Positions 18,384-28,325 are shown, counted from the stretch's first letter. The stretch: 64,000 nt of DNA from Roseburia sp. AM59-24XD (GCF_003478445.1 NZ_QUET01000002.1:62001-126000), one strand, 5' to 3'. Notes: generated by a model not told the origin, from the sequence alone. Numbers and translations: made by a program.

Positions 18384-19637
18384 TCACACATAAAGATAAT
18401 CGTTTAGCACCGGCTGCAGACCACTTCCCGTGATGTCCCGATACATCTTGTCAAGACTCCGGTTATCGTCGATTTCAAACTGCTCATCGCCCTGTGTTCC
18501 CTCCGACTCCGTTCCGTTGTATTTGCTTTCGTGATCGCCAATTCCGGTGGAAACGCCGGCAGAAACCTTTGTTGCGGCAATCTTGACAATGCCATTGCGG
18601 AATGCGGCGCTCTCTCTGGATGAAACAGTGATTCCCACAAACGGCAGAAAAATACGGTATGCACAAATGATCTGACAAAGCTGCTTTTCATGAACATCCA
18701 GCGGATTGATCTTATCATTATTGATGATCGGACGAAGTCTTGGACATGATAACGACATTTCCGCATGAGGATATTTTCGCTGCAGGAAATACACATGCAA
18801 TGCACTCGCCAACGCATCCTTACGGAAATCCGACAGTCCGAGAAGTGCCGAAAAAGCTACGCCTCGCATGCCTCCGCGAAGCGCTCGCTCCTGTGCATCA
18901 AAACGATACGGCCAGACGCGTTTGTGCCCTAACAAATGCAGTGTTTCGTACTTATCCGCATCGTAGGTTTCCTGAAATACCGTCACATAATCGGCACCGC
19001 ATTCATGAAGATAACGGTATTCGTCTGTGTTGACCGGATATATCTCCAGTCCGACCATGCGGAAATATTTCCGTGCCAGCCGGCATGCCTCGCCAATATA
19101 TTTGACATCACTCTGTCCACGGCTCTCGCCGGTCAGAATCAGAATTTCTTCCATTCCGGAGTCAGCGATCACCTTCATTTCCTTTTCGATCTGCTCCATT
19201 GAAAGCTTCATGCGGTGAATATCATTGTAGCAGTTAAATCCGCAGTATACACAGTAGTTTTCGCAGTAATTGGCAATATAAAGCGGCGTAAAAAGATAGA
19301 CTGTATTGCCAAAATGTTTGCTTGTCTCCCGGCGCGCACGCTGTGCCATCTGCTCCAGAAACGGCTCTGCTGCCGGCGATAAAAGAGCCTTGAAATCCTC
19401 GATCGAACATGTCTCATGCTCAAGCGCTGTTTTCACATCCTTCGCCGTGTAACCACTGTAATCAAATGCATTTACCTGCGACATTACCTTGTCACGCACG
19501 TCCGACTCGATAACCTCCATTCCCGGAAGGTATTCCATATGATCCTTTCTGGAAGAAGGATCATTTTCCAATTGATGTTTTTTGGCAAGCGCTGACTCTG
19601 AAAGACTTTCTGCGTCAATAAAAAATTGATTTTCCAT
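18384..19637 (-). CDS. thiH: 2-iminoacetate synthase ThiH (radical SAM)
   Basis: 417 residues. Cleaves tyrosine to dehydroglycine (2-iminoacetate) for thiazole formation. The cluster-binding CENYCVYC motif (CxxxCxxC) lies near residue 127, with the biotin/thiamin-synthase-associated C-terminal domain after it. HydG, a close relative, has extra C-terminal cysteines for a second cluster; none are present here, and the gene sits in a thi operon, so ThiH is preferred. It is somewhat longer than E. coli ThiH because of its N-terminus. Confidence 0.95.
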   Translation of the reverse strand: MENQFFIDAESLSESALAKKHQLENDPSSRKDHMEYLPGMEVIESDVRDKVMSQVNAFDYSGYTAKDVKTALEHETCSIEDFKALLSPAAEPFLEQMAQRARRETSKHFGNTVYLFTPLYIANYCENYCVYCGFNCYNDIHRMKLSMEQIEKEMKVIADSGMEEILILTGESRGQSDVKYIGEACRLARKYFRMVGLEIYPVNTDEYRYLHECGADYVTVFQETYDADKYETLHLLGHKRVWPYRFDAQERALRGGMRGVAFSALLGLSDFRKDALASALHVYFLQRKYPHAEMSLSCPRLRPIINNDKINPLDVHEKQLCQIICAYRIFLPFVGITVSSRESAAFRNGIVKIAATKVSAGVSTGIGDHESKYNGTESEGTQGDEQFEIDDNRSLDKMYRDITGSGLQPVLNDYLYV

Positions 19638-19647
19638 GATCGACCTC

Positions 19648-20418
19648 CTAATCCCGTAAAAATCCGGTCAACGGATCGGATGCAGATGCACCTCGGGTCA
19701 GCACACGTCCAACACCGGCCAGATACGCCCTGCGGCCGGCTTCGATCGCGCTCTTAAATGCAGATGCCATCATTGGAAGATCACCGGCGGTGGCAAGTGC
19801 TGTGTTCGCCATGATCGCAGCCGCTCCCATCTCCATTGCTTCGCACGCCTGGGATGGCCGCCCGATACCGGCATCCACAATGATCGGAAGATCGATCTCA
19901 TCGATCAGGATCTGAATAAATTCTTTGGTTGCCAATCCTTTATTGGAACCGATCGGTGACGCCAGCGGCATGATTGATGCAGCTCCGGCATTGACAAGAT
20001 CCCGGGCCACATTCAGATCCGGATACATATACGGCATAACAACAAAACCTTCCTTTGCCAGAATCTCTGTTGCCTTGATCGTCTCCTCATTGTCAGGAAG
20101 AAGATATTTAGAATCACGCATGATCTCAATCTTAACAAAATCCCCACAGCCAAGTTCTCTTGCAAGACGTGCGATCCTGACTGCCTCCTCCGCATTTCTG
20201 GCACCACTTGTGTTCGGAAGAAGCGTTACATTTTCCGGAATATAATCGAGTATATTTTCCTGCTCCTTCGTATTCGCACGGCGAACCGCCAACGTAATGA
20301 TCTGTGCTCCGGCATCCTTCACTGCAGCTTCGATCAGCTTCATGGAATACTTTCCGGAACCGAGAATAAAACGCGATTCAAATTCATGACCTCCAATGAT
20401 CAGTTTATCGTTATTCAT
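19648..20418 (-). CDS. thiG: Thiazole synthase ThiG
   Basis: 256 residues from the ATG at 20416-20418, with TGGAG six bases upstream; an earlier in-frame ATG overlaps thiF and lacks a good site. Forms the thiazole ring from deoxyxylulose phosphate, dehydroglycine and ThiS thiocarboxylate. Family motifs seen are [15 protein letters not shown] (catalytic Lys replaced in this notation by the following conserved region), [18 protein letters not shown] and [11 protein letters not shown]. It lies between thiF and thiH. Confidence 0.96.
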   Translation of the reverse strand: MNNDKLIIGGHEFESRFILGSGKYSMKLIEAAVKDAGAQIITLAVRRANTKEQENILDYIPENVTLLPNTSGARNAEEAVRIARLARELGCGDFVKIEIMRDSKYLLPDNEETIKATEILAKEGFVVMPYMYPDLNVARDLVNAGAASIMPLASPIGSNKGLATKEFIQILIDEIDLPIIVDAGIGRPSQACEAMEMGAAAIMANTALATAGDLPMMASAFKSAIEAGRRAYLAGVGRVLTRGASASDPLTGFLRD

Positions 20419-20479
20419 AATTATCTCCATTTCTCTCCGCCTGCCGGCTTTGAACCGCAGGCTCTCATTATTGTTTCTT

Positions 20480-21109
20480 TTATTCAATTTCATTTGCTAA
20501 AAGCCGCAGGATCGTGTGCGCTTCATGTGCCGCACAGACCATGACCCTGGCGCAGACAAGACCGATACCGTCATTCACATCGCTGACCGTATCCCCGCAC
20601 AGATAAAACCGGCCGGTGATCCGGCGTGTCTGAATCGTATTGGGACTTCCAAAACCAGCCATTCCGGATCCTGCGACAAGATATTTCTCCGGCATGTTCT
20701 CCAACACAAAATTGACGAGCATCGCCTTCGCTTCCGGAACATCAAATGCTTCGCAGACAACATCCGCTTCCTGCAAAAGCTCCTGTGCGTTCTCCTCCGA
20801 AATGCGGACGGCATGCGTCTCCAACCGGATAAACGGATTGATCTCCCGCAGATTTTGCGCAAGTGCCTCCGTCTTATTCATACCAAGCTGGGAAGCTTTA
20901 TACTGCTGCCGGTTCAGATTCGTCACATCTACCCGGTCAAAATCGATCAGGATCAGCTTTCCGATGCCGGCGCGGGCAAGAGCAATGGCAACATTCGAGC
21001 CAAGTCCACCCAGACCGCATACCGCAACCACGGCACGACTAAATTTCTCCTGCCGCTCTTTTCCATGACGCGCATTCAGCGCCCCCATCCATTCTTCCTG
21101 TGTAAGCAT
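20480..21109 (-). CDS. thiF: ThiF-family adenylyltransferase for ThiS
   Basis: 209 residues. Adenylates the C-terminal Gly of ThiS ahead of sulfur transfer. It has the nucleotide loop [32 protein letters not shown], and the KTEAL region. The protein is shorter than E. coli ThiF and lacks an obvious pair of CxxC zinc motifs, like the short ThiF of Clostridia. The gene follows thiS by 3 bases. Confidence 0.94.
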   Translation of the reverse strand: MLTQEEWMGALNARHGKERQEKFSRAVVAVCGLGGLGSNVAIALARAGIGKLILIDFDRVDVTNLNRQQYKASQLGMNKTEALAQNLREINPFIRLETHAVRISEENAQELLQEADVVCEAFDVPEAKAMLVNFVLENMPEKYLVAGSGMAGFGSPNTIQTRRITGRFYLCGDTVSDVNDGIGLVCARVMVCAAHEAHTILRLLANEIE

Positions 21110-21112
21110 TGA

Positions 21113-21307
21113 TCAGCCCCCTCCCACGAAGCTGACAACCTCTACCGTGTCGCCATCCTCTAATGTCGTCTCATCATACTGTGCCTTAAATACGATCTCG
21201 CCGTTGCGCTCTACCGCAACTCTTTTGGGATTATAATCAGTCGATGCCAGATATTCTGTTACCGTCATACCTGCCACATCCCGGTCTTCCCCGTTGATCT
21301 TTACCAT
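21113..21307 (-). CDS. thiS: Sulfur carrier protein ThiS
   Basis: 64 residues from an ATG preceded by GGAGGTGAATAC. A ubiquitin-like fold ending in the essential Gly-Gly (VSFVGGG). It carries sulfur as a C-terminal thiocarboxylate to ThiG. First gene of the operon, directly below the riboswitch-controlled terminator. Confidence 0.95.
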   Translation of the reverse strand: MVKINGEDRDVAGMTVTEYLASTDYNPKRVAVERNGEIVFKAQYDETTLEDGDTVEVVSFVGGG

Positions 21308-21364
21308 GTATTCACCTCCAAAAATAAGTACAAAGCAGCCGCCTTTTCTGCCACGATAACTTCC

Positions 21365-21402
21365 ACGAAAACAAAAAGAAAGCCACCGATTTGGCAGCTT
21401 TC
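21365..21402 (-). terminator. Intrinsic terminator of the TPP riboswitch
   Basis: On the minus strand GAAAGCTGCC and GGTGGCTTTC form a 10-pair stem around AAATC (21378-21402), followed by TTTTTGTTTT. It sits between the aptamer and thiS, so TPP binding probably favours early termination. Confidence 0.85.
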
Positions 21403-21424
21403 TGTGCATACTTTGCTATAAATG

Positions 21425-21512
21425 TATCAAGCATTCCTACGTTGGCATTATCCAAATCAGGTTCCCGGTCGAAGGTCACACCTTCCTCTCAGCCTGTCCT
21501 ACAAGCTCCCGT
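21425..21512 (-). promoter_or_regulatory. TPP riboswitch (THI element)
   Basis: Read on the minus strand it contains the conserved CTGAGAGG, then ACCTGATTTGGATAATGCCA and GCGTAGG-type GTAGGAATGC core of the thiamine pyrophosphate aptamer, closed by CGGGAGCTTG and CTTGA. It precedes thiSFGHE. A promoter candidate is TTGGCG with a TATATC -10 sixteen bases on, just upstream of the aptamer. Confidence 0.95.
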
Positions 21513-21669
21513 ATGATATATAATAACTCCGCCATGCGCCAAAAACGCACACGGATATATGAAAGTGCAAGGATCAGTTGCGAGCTGCTCCTGATCCTCA
21601 CATTTTTATTATACGTCTTTCCATGTCTGTTTGCAACCACAGATTATCATCCCCGGTCCGGCAGGCTTC

Positions 21670-23166
21670 TCATCCCCACCCGGACACACTCTGATGCCGG
21701 TATATGCTCACCATCAGACCGTACATAAACAATGCTTCCACCACACGTCCGTAATCCATATAGCCCAGAGTTTCCAGCAATGGGATCAAGAGCACCTGAT
21801 GGTTGCCCGGTGTCAGTGTAAACAGCTCCGCCAGCGCATAAAGCATCTGGCAGACATATAAAAGACCAATTCCTGCTCCCATCAGCTTTCCTGCCGGGTT
21901 CGTCTGTCTCCACGCCTTTTTCATCAGCCAGATCGTGAACGCGATCAAAGCAGCCAGCATAAGCAGCGCCGGAAGGATTCCCACATAGCCGATCAGACTT
22001 CCCAGATCACCCGCTGCCAGATAAGTAAACAGCGGACTGCTTTCGGTCATCTTTCCTCCCTGCATGGTGCCCTGAAGCCCCTGACGCATTCCCTCGCTCA
22101 TGCCGATCCATTTCGCACCACGGATCGCCCGTATCGGATACATGATATCTTCCCCCAGAGAAGCGCTTCCTCCAACCTCTTTCCACAATGCAACATACGC
22201 TTTTCTCCGTTTTTCCGAAAATAAGAGAAACATTCTGTTCCATCCGGCACTCGTATAATAGGTACTCCATTTGCCCTGGCAGACCACATAAAGATAAAAA
22301 GCATGGTATGCCAGTTTGGCTGCCACAAAACACCCTGCCGCTGCCAGAGTCGTTTTCTTCTTCGGAAGCGGAATAACGTTCGCCCAGACCGCCATCACAA
22401 ACATACTAAAAAGGATAACAGCTAACAGCCAGAAGCCAAAGTTGCTCCAGGCATAGACCCCCGTCTGGGTGTATTCCCAGTCAAATACCAGAAGAAGTGG
22501 CAGGATCAAGCCCCCCAAAGACAATGCAAGCTGATGCTTTTTCCCCTTCAGCCAGCTTAAGAGAAGTCCGTAAATTGGGACATATAACCAGTAATAATAC
22601 CCTGTGTTCCAGCGATTGATCTGTGGCAGCACCCGCATAACCGCTGTCTGAACCGACTCCGGCACAATCCCCCCGGACACTCTTTGTACGATCGGCAGTG
22701 CTAAAAATACAACTGCGATCCATCCCGCCGCTTTCTGCAGCTTCATGTACGGAAAATGGGACACTACCACCAAAATTCCTACACTGACGATCAGATTCCC
22801 CCAAAATAATATCGTCACTGCAGATTTCGGCTCACCGATCAGCTCACTGAGCACTTCATAATAGTCCTTCTGCATGAAATAACTGAACACCGCACAGACT
22901 GCCACAATGAAAATGATTCCGGACAACGGGATCCGGATATTCTTCGGACGATGGATCTCATCCAGCTGTTTCCCCACTTCAACCGGATCGCCCATCTGTT
23001 CCACCGCATAACTCTCTGCCTCGTCCGGATCCATCCCCTTTGAGATCTGATACTCCGTCTCATCTTCAATATGATCAATATATTCCTGACTGACCACTTT
23101 GCGCACCGGCGCATAATGAAGCTGTTTTGTCAGTTCTTTTAAATATTCTTCCTTTTTCATCCCCAT
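21670..23166 (-). CDS. FtsW/RodA/SpoVE-like membrane protein with N-terminal permease-prefix (HAAS/DUF1700-like) domain
   Basis: About 498 residues from an ATG with AAGGGGGG six bases upstream. Residues 1-85 form a soluble helical domain (KELTKQLHYAPVRK ... YEYISKGMDPDEA-type region, MGDPVEVGKQLDEIHRP) typical of permease-prefix domains encoded next to PadR regulators. About ten membrane segments follow. The last part (AAGDLGSLIGYVGILPA and LLETLGYMDYGRVVEALFMYG) resembles the SEDS polymerase end, but it is divergent and the catalytic Asp is not obvious. It follows the PadR gene and probably shares its repressible promoter. Confidence 0.7.
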   Translation of the reverse strand: MGMKKEEYLKELTKQLHYAPVRKVVSQEYIDHIEDETEYQISKGMDPDEAESYAVEQMGDPVEVGKQLDEIHRPKNIRIPLSGIIFIVAVCAVFSYFMQKDYYEVLSELIGEPKSAVTILFWGNLIVSVGILVVVSHFPYMKLQKAAGWIAVVFLALPIVQRVSGGIVPESVQTAVMRVLPQINRWNTGYYYWLYVPIYGLLLSWLKGKKHQLALSLGGLILPLLLVFDWEYTQTGVYAWSNFGFWLLAVILFSMFVMAVWANVIPLPKKKTTLAAAGCFVAAKLAYHAFYLYVVCQGKWSTYYTSAGWNRMFLLFSEKRRKAYVALWKEVGGSASLGEDIMYPIRAIRGAKWIGMSEGMRQGLQGTMQGGKMTESSPLFTYLAAGDLGSLIGYVGILPALLMLAALIAFTIWLMKKAWRQTNPAGKLMGAGIGLLYVCQMLYALAELFTLTPGNHQVLLIPLLETLGYMDYGRVVEALFMYGLMVSIYRHQSVSGWG

Positions 23167-23194
23167 CTGTATCCCCCCTTGCCATGTTCTTCCC

Positions 23195-23521
23195 TCATTC
23201 AAGCGTAAGCTCCATCACATGCATGACTGCAGATGCATACTCTGACCACTCCTCCGTTTTCTTTTTCAACTGCTTTCGCCCCTCGGGGGTGATCCGGTAA
23301 TAAATCCTCTTCTTCCCGGCAGCTTCCCCCTCATAAGAGGTGAGACATCCGCTTTTCTCCAGCGAATGCAGCAGCGGATACAACGTACCCACCTTAAGTT
23401 CAAACACATTGTCTGACTTCTGACGCAATTGATCGATCATCTCATATCCATACATATCTTTCTCCTCCAAAAGCCGTAACAAAAGCATCGCGTTGCTCCC
23501 TGATAACAAACTTTTCTCCAT
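23195..23521 (-). CDS. PadR-family transcriptional repressor
   Basis: 108 residues from an ATG with AGGAGAG upstream. The winged-helix fold is clear: LLRLLEEKDMYGYEMIDQL, FELKVGTLYPLLHSLEKSGCL and KKRIYYRITPEGRKQL. A short C-terminal helix makes the dimer interface. These repressors respond to phenolics or membrane stress and are usually autoregulated; a perfect 22-bp inverted repeat covers the promoter just upstream. Confidence 0.93.
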   Translation of the reverse strand: MEKSLLSGSNAMLLLRLLEEKDMYGYEMIDQLRQKSDNVFELKVGTLYPLLHSLEKSGCLTSYEGEAAGKKRIYYRITPEGRKQLKKKTEEWSEYASAVMHVMELTLE

Positions 23522-23588
23522 ACAGATTCTCTCCTTTCTGAAATGTTTTCTGTCACGATCGTTACAAATTATAAACCTTTCCAAATAG

Positions 23589-23640
23589 TAATATCGACTA
23601 TCGATATATAGATTATATATCGATAGTCGATATTAGTCAA
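23589..23640 (-). promoter_or_regulatory. Sigma-A promoter embedded in a perfect PadR-type operator
   Basis: A 22-base arm at 23589-23610 and its exact complement at 23614-23635 flank three bases; each arm itself contains ATATCGACTATCGATAT, giving four TATCGA-like half-sites. On the minus strand TTGACT (23635-23640) and TATAAT (23612-23617) are exactly 17 bases apart, and both lie on or within the repeat. Bound repressor would block RNA polymerase, so autoregulation is likely. Confidence 0.85.
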
Positions 23641-23719
23641 GCATCTTTTTTATTTCCCTTTTATCTGCATTCCGTTATGCGCAAAAATGCATTGCAAGCC
23701 CAAAGCACGCCACTGACGG

Positions 23720-26305
23720 TCACTGCTTTACCTCACGTCTAAGATGTCCTCTGCCCGCAAACAGACACAAGCCATATACCAGAACCGCGGCAAGCAGGAT
23801 CTGCCACCATGGCCAGATAAACAGGATTCCTCCGGTACCATCAAAGGCTCCTCCGTCCTGATTCATAATCCTTTCGACCATAAGCCAGCTCGCACCGTAA
23901 CCTGCCAGCGCACCAATGATAATTCCTAGCAGACAACTGATCCCTTTCTCCAGATAGACCATTTTCTGCATCTGTTTCAGGGACATTCCCGCTGCCCGCA
24001 GAAGCCAGAACTCTTTCCGGCGCATCGTAATATTTGCGGCAGTAATATTGAATATCTGCAGCAGGCAGACAGCAAGAATAAATCCTCCGACAGCGAGTCC
24101 CGTTTTCCGGACAAGCTCCAGAGAGTGGTTTAAAACAACGTTGTCGTCCCCAAACTCCATATCCGCATAGCCGGTATCCCCCACCATCTGTCCAAGCTCA
24201 TAGGAATTATTCTCCGATTCCTCGTTCCATTTCTTCACATAATCTGCAACATCCTTTTTCGATTTGCGGATGTCCCGGACAAATCCGATCCCCTTGCTGC
24301 ACTTGCCGTACGGAAGCGTATCCAGCATGCTCATTCCATATGGCATGCCCCATTTCATCATCGTCTGATCCGCCATGATCAGTCCGGCACCGATGCTGGA
24401 GCAGCCATCGATCAGAGCCGAATTATAAGGATCCTCCTTCACGATCGCCAGAATCGGAAAACGAATGACCTTGCCCGCATCAATCGCACATTGCTGCATG
24501 GCATATTTCATATTAAAAATGCTGTATCCGCCCCCAAACACAGATGTATTCTCGTATTTTTCAACCGGATATCCCCTTGTATCCAGGTAGGCAGCCGCCT
24601 TTTTCCAATATGCCTTCGCCTTCTTAGTGTCGCCGCTGTCCGGCTCCTTCCCCACTGTTTTCTCCAGCTTTGTAAGCATTTTATCGAAATCCTTTGTCAC
24701 TTTACGCTCCGCCTCCGGGCTGATCATTTCGATCGTGTCTCCCACTTTATAGTCCGTGACTCGGGTGTCCTCTGTCGTGGTATTTCCTTCGTCATCCTTC
24801 TTGTTATACTGATAATCACACAGGATCACACCGTTTTGCTGAACCATTTTGCGGTAATCCAGTGTTCCATCCACAAGCCGGCTTTTCATCCCCTTCAGAT
24901 GCTTTTCGTCATATCCGACATCCGAAAAGAAGATAAAAGATCCTTCTTCACGTTCGGGTATATGCGCCGCCACATCATTGTTCATCGTAAACATGGAACC
25001 TGCCAGGAAGAGTCCCGATTTTTGGACACCACTGCAGCCTGCAATCGTCTTGTTGATCTCCTCTATTTTCTTTGTTGAACAGTCCCCATAGATCTGAACA
25101 ACCTCCGAGTATTCCTGATGTGTTCCCTGTGTGCTGTTCTCCACCGTCGCATAAGTGCTCTCTATTCCGGAAAAAACCACCGAGAACAAAAACAGACTGA
25201 CCGCCACGCCAATGCAAAGATAAATCTGACTGCCCGGATTCCGGGACATATTGCGCACGGCATACTCCCATTCTATGCCAAGAAGACGACCAAGCCCGTG
25301 GCTTGTTCTGTGTTTCTTCGGCTTTATTTTCTTTCCACTCCCTTTACGAATACCGTATTCTCCCCCTCGCAGGATTTCCTGAATCGAACTTCCCGCTGCC
25401 TGTCTCGCCGGCTCTAACAGTGCAAATAACGTCACACCGATACACAGCAGACAACTGTATACAACCGCAGAAGCATAGAAATGAAATTCCACCGGAACAT
25501 CCAGCATCAGGCAGTCATTGATCCAGCCCTGACACGCCTTCAAAAGTCCAAAACCAACACCTGTCCCTAAAATGGTACTGACCAGTGTCAGCAAAATTCC
25601 TTCCGTTCCAAGCATACAGTACAGCTGTCCCTTCGACATGCCGACACAGCGAAGCACTCCGTATTCCTTCATCCGCTCCAGCACCGGAAGCATCATGGTA
25701 TTGCGGATCACAAGCATGGCAAAGGAAGCAAACAAGGCTCCGATCAGGGCGATCAGGGCATTCCCCGCTGCCTGATTCATGGAATCAATATCATCACCCT
25801 GCCCCAGGTGTGCCGCGATCTCTGCATCAATATAAACCCGATACCCGGTCGCTTCTTCCACCTTTTCCTTACAGCTCTTCAGATCACTCCGGTCTGCTGC
25901 CGCAAAGTAAAGCTCCATCGAAACTGTTTTATTCTTCCCCTGATATCCCCACTCATCACCGTCTGCACTGTCACTGTCCACATATATCTTGTCCAGGTAT
26001 GTCTTGCGGACCTCCGGCAGTGCCTCGAGCTTTTTCTGCATTGACTTGTACTGCTCCGGCGTCCATTCTTCATCACCGTCAATGCTGTCTTTGTTCAGCG
26101 GCATCTCCGTGATCCAGAGCTCACAGCCATGATTATGCTTCATGGCAGTTTCATAACCGTAATTCATGATCGTCATACCCACTGTGATACTGCAAAAGCA
26201 CAGGATGACAGCAATCGTGATCGCCATGATCGAATACAGTGTCTGCAGCCGGTGCTTATTGCGGTAACGTAAGGAAAGCGTGACATAATACCCCAGCCTA
26301 TTCAT
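23720..26305 (-). CDS. FtsX-like ABC transporter permease (MacB/BceB class)
   Basis: About 861 residues from an ATG with GGAGG seven bases upstream. One N-terminal membrane segment, a large extracytoplasmic region, an FtsX core of three segments (about 190-330), a fourth segment near 375, a second long outer domain (about 400-740) and a C-terminal FtsX core (LAVGGFILAVCLLQIFNITAANITMRRKEFWLLRAAG). This two-core layout fits permeases that export lipoproteins or peptides or give antimicrobial resistance. It overlaps the ATPase gene by 8 bases. The substrate is unknown. Confidence 0.9.
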   Translation of the reverse strand: MNRLGYYVTLSLRYRNKHRLQTLYSIMAITIAVILCFCSITVGMTIMNYGYETAMKHNHGCELWITEMPLNKDSIDGDEEWTPEQYKSMQKKLEALPEVRKTYLDKIYVDSDSADGDEWGYQGKNKTVSMELYFAAADRSDLKSCKEKVEEATGYRVYIDAEIAAHLGQGDDIDSMNQAAGNALIALIGALFASFAMLVIRNTMMLPVLERMKEYGVLRCVGMSKGQLYCMLGTEGILLTLVSTILGTGVGFGLLKACQGWINDCLMLDVPVEFHFYASAVVYSCLLCIGVTLFALLEPARQAAGSSIQEILRGGEYGIRKGSGKKIKPKKHRTSHGLGRLLGIEWEYAVRNMSRNPGSQIYLCIGVAVSLFLFSVVFSGIESTYATVENSTQGTHQEYSEVVQIYGDCSTKKIEEINKTIAGCSGVQKSGLFLAGSMFTMNNDVAAHIPEREEGSFIFFSDVGYDEKHLKGMKSRLVDGTLDYRKMVQQNGVILCDYQYNKKDDEGNTTTEDTRVTDYKVGDTIEMISPEAERKVTKDFDKMLTKLEKTVGKEPDSGDTKKAKAYWKKAAAYLDTRGYPVEKYENTSVFGGGYSIFNMKYAMQQCAIDAGKVIRFPILAIVKEDPYNSALIDGCSSIGAGLIMADQTMMKWGMPYGMSMLDTLPYGKCSKGIGFVRDIRKSKKDVADYVKKWNEESENNSYELGQMVGDTGYADMEFGDDNVVLNHSLELVRKTGLAVGGFILAVCLLQIFNITAANITMRRKEFWLLRAAGMSLKQMQKMVYLEKGISCLLGIIIGALAGYGASWLMVERIMNQDGGAFDGTGGILFIWPWWQILLAAVLVYGLCLFAGRGHLRREVKQ

Positions 26306-27032
26306 GCGCATCCCTCCCATCCATTGCGGAAACATCAGCGGACAGCGCATGCTTCACCTTCGCATCAGAGATCACTACGCCATCCGATAATGTGATGACA
26401 CGGTCTGCCATCGAAGCGATCGCCGGATCATGTGTGACAACGATCAATGTCAGGCAAAACTCCTCCACGGACCTTTTTAATAATGACATCACTTCCAGCC
26501 CGTTCTGGTGATCCAGATTACCGGTCGGCTCATCCGCCAGCAGCAGACTCGGACGGTTGGCAAGCGCTCTTCCGATCGCCACTCTCTGCTTCTGTCCTCC
26601 GGAAAGCTCCTCCGGCAGATGATACCGTCTGTCTGTAAGACCGAGAATTTTCAAGAGCTGTTCCAGATACTGCGGATCCATCCGCTTACCATCCAGTCTC
26701 ACCGGCATCTGTATATTCTCCTCCACATTGAGCACCGGCACCAGATTGTACTCCTGAAATACAAAGCCGATCTTCCTGCGCCGGAACACGGAGCGCTTTG
26801 CTTCCCGCTGTCCCAGAACGCTCTCCTCCTCCTCCAGAAAAACGCTTCCCTCCTGCGGCTCATCCATCGTGCCAAGCAGATGAAGCAGCGTGGATTTGCC
26901 GGAGCCGCTGGCTCCTGTGATCGCAACAAATTCCCCCTTCTCGACCGAAAAGCTCACATGATCCAGTGCGGTCAGTGTATTATCCTTTTTCCCGTAGATC
27001 CTTGTCAGATCCTTAACCTCCAAAAATGCCAT
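26298..27032 (-). CDS. ABC transporter ATPase (LolD/MacB/BceA class)
   Basis: About 244 residues from an ATG preceded by GAGGAGGGGG. Walker [11 protein letters not shown]-loop [17 protein letters not shown], signature [15 protein letters not shown], Walker [13 protein letters not shown] and H-loop VVTHDP are all canonical. It energises the permease encoded directly downstream. The upstream gap is AT-rich and separates it from the divergent AraC gene. Confidence 0.95.
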   Translation of the reverse strand: MAFLEVKDLTRIYGKKDNTLTALDHVSFSVEKGEFVAITGASGSGKSTLLHLLGTMDEPQEGSVFLEEEESVLGQREAKRSVFRRRKIGFVFQEYNLVPVLNVEENIQMPVRLDGKRMDPQYLEQLLKILGLTDRRYHLPEELSGGQKQRVAIGRALANRPSLLLADEPTGNLDHQNGLEVMSLLKRSVEEFCLTLIVVTHDPAIASMADRVITLSDGVVISDAKVKHALSADVSAMDGRDAHE

Positions 27033-27291
27033 ACAATCCCCCTCCTCGAATACAATGCAAAAGCCTTGCATTCTGATTTTTCGTGCGCACAATATTTCTT
27101 ACTCTCCCATCATAACATGACATTCTTACAATCCGGTGAATGTCTGTCTTACAATTTTGTCATTTTTCTCAGAAATGTGAGCTTCTTGAAAAACTAGAAT
27201 TTTTAAAGGAACTACCTCCAAAAAAACTCTATTATTTTTTTTGCAAATATTATAGAATAGAAATGTACCAAAAAAATATATATTATAGTTT

Positions 27292-27377
27292 AGTTTATAG
27301 TACATTCTTGCAGAGTGCAATTGCATACTTTTTTAGTTTATAGTACATTCTTGCAGAGTGCAATTGCATACTTTTTT
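27292..27377. repeat. Perfect 43-bp tandem duplication in the AraC upstream region
   Basis: Unit 27292-27334 is repeated exactly at 27335-27377. Each copy contains the palindrome TGCAATTGCA within GAGTGCAATTGCATAC and ends in a T run. It lies 60 bases before the AraC-family start and about 260 bases from the divergent ABC operon. The rest of the 27033-27437 gap is AT-rich with no gene. The palindromes may be regulator sites duplicated by slippage. Confidence 0.85.
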
Positions 27378-27437
27378 ATGTAAAATACAATTTATCATCA
27401 ATTACCAGCATTATGAAATGAAAAGGAATGAATCGGA

Positions 27438-28325
27438 ATGGAAACAATACAGATCAAAGCACCTCAAAACCCGGATGATGACTCGTTTACCTGGACTCGC
27501 TGCATCGAGACACCAAGCCCAACCGCCAAGAGTACATTTTTTTATGTGCAGGAGGCCGGCATGCTCAAAATGTCCGCAGAACAAGTCTCTGAACGTCAGA
27601 ACATGCACTCCTATCTTATTGTATGTGTCCTGTCCGGAGAGGGTTATTTTACGTTTCGCGGGAAGCGTACCCATGCCTCTGCCGGTGCCTGTTTCTTCAT
27701 TGACTGCATGGAACCCTACTCGCACGAAAGCTCCAGAGACTTCCCATGGCAGCTTATATGGGTGCATTTTAACGGAGCTACCTCAAAGCAATATTATCAA
27801 TATTTCACAAAGAATTTTCCGAATTTATTCTATCCGGTCAGCATTGACAGGGTCGGAGATTTTCTTCGCAAGATCATATTAAACACGCAGCTTAAGACCT
27901 CTTACTACGAGGCTTCCAACTCCGGACTGATCGCATCGCTCCTCACCGAGATGATCACGATTCCGAAGACTTCACGGCGCAAGCGTGCTTCCCGCACCTC
28001 CATGGATGAGAAGCTGGACGAGATCCTGCATTATCTGCAGACCCACTTCACTGAGAACATCACGCTGGAAGATCTATCGGAGATGTTCTACATATCGAAG
28101 TATTATTTGAGCCGCGAGTTCAAGAAAAAGTACGGCGAGGGCATCAACTCCTGCATTAACCTGTTCCGGATCAACCGGGGCAAGGAGCTGCTCCGCTTCA
28201 CAGACAAGTCCATTCATGAGATCAGCGAAATGTGCGGGATCCCGGATACCAATTACTTTATCAAGCTGTTCAAATCGGCGGAGAATATGACACCGTCCGA
28301 ATACAGACAGAAATGGAAAGGATAA
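27438..28325 (+). CDS. AraC-family regulator with cupin sensor domain, beside a fucosidase gene
   Basis: 295 residues. Residues about 40-125 are the AraC-binding cupin (LIVCVLSGEGYFTFRGKR, GACFFIDCMEPY); residues about 195-295 carry two helix-turn-helix motifs (EDLSEMFYISKYYLSREF and ISEMCGIPDTNYFIKLF), with the family end MTPSEYRQKW. It converges on the secreted GH29 fucosidase gene, so a role in glycan use is plausible but inferred. The upstream tandem palindromes may be its sites. Confidence 0.9.
   Translation: METIQIKAPQNPDDDSFTWTRCIETPSPTAKSTFFYVQEAGMLKMSAEQVSERQNMHSYLIVCVLSGEGYFTFRGKRTHASAGACFFIDCMEPYSHESSRDFPWQLIWVHFNGATSKQYYQYFTKNFPNLFYPVSIDRVGDFLRKIILNTQLKTSYYEASNSGLIASLLTEMITIPKTSRRKRASRTSMDEKLDEILHYLQTHFTENITLEDLSEMFYISKYYLSREFKKKYGEGINSCINLFRINRGKELLRFTDKSIHEISEMCGIPDTNYFIKLFKSAENMTPSEYRQKWKG

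Noticed and set aside
18384-19637. HydG, the hydrogenase maturase related to ThiH
   Set aside because: No extra C-terminal cysteine cluster, and the gene lies in a TPP-riboswitch thi operon.
27292-27377. CRISPR array from the repeated unit
   Set aside because: Only two copies directly abutting with no spacers and no cas genes.
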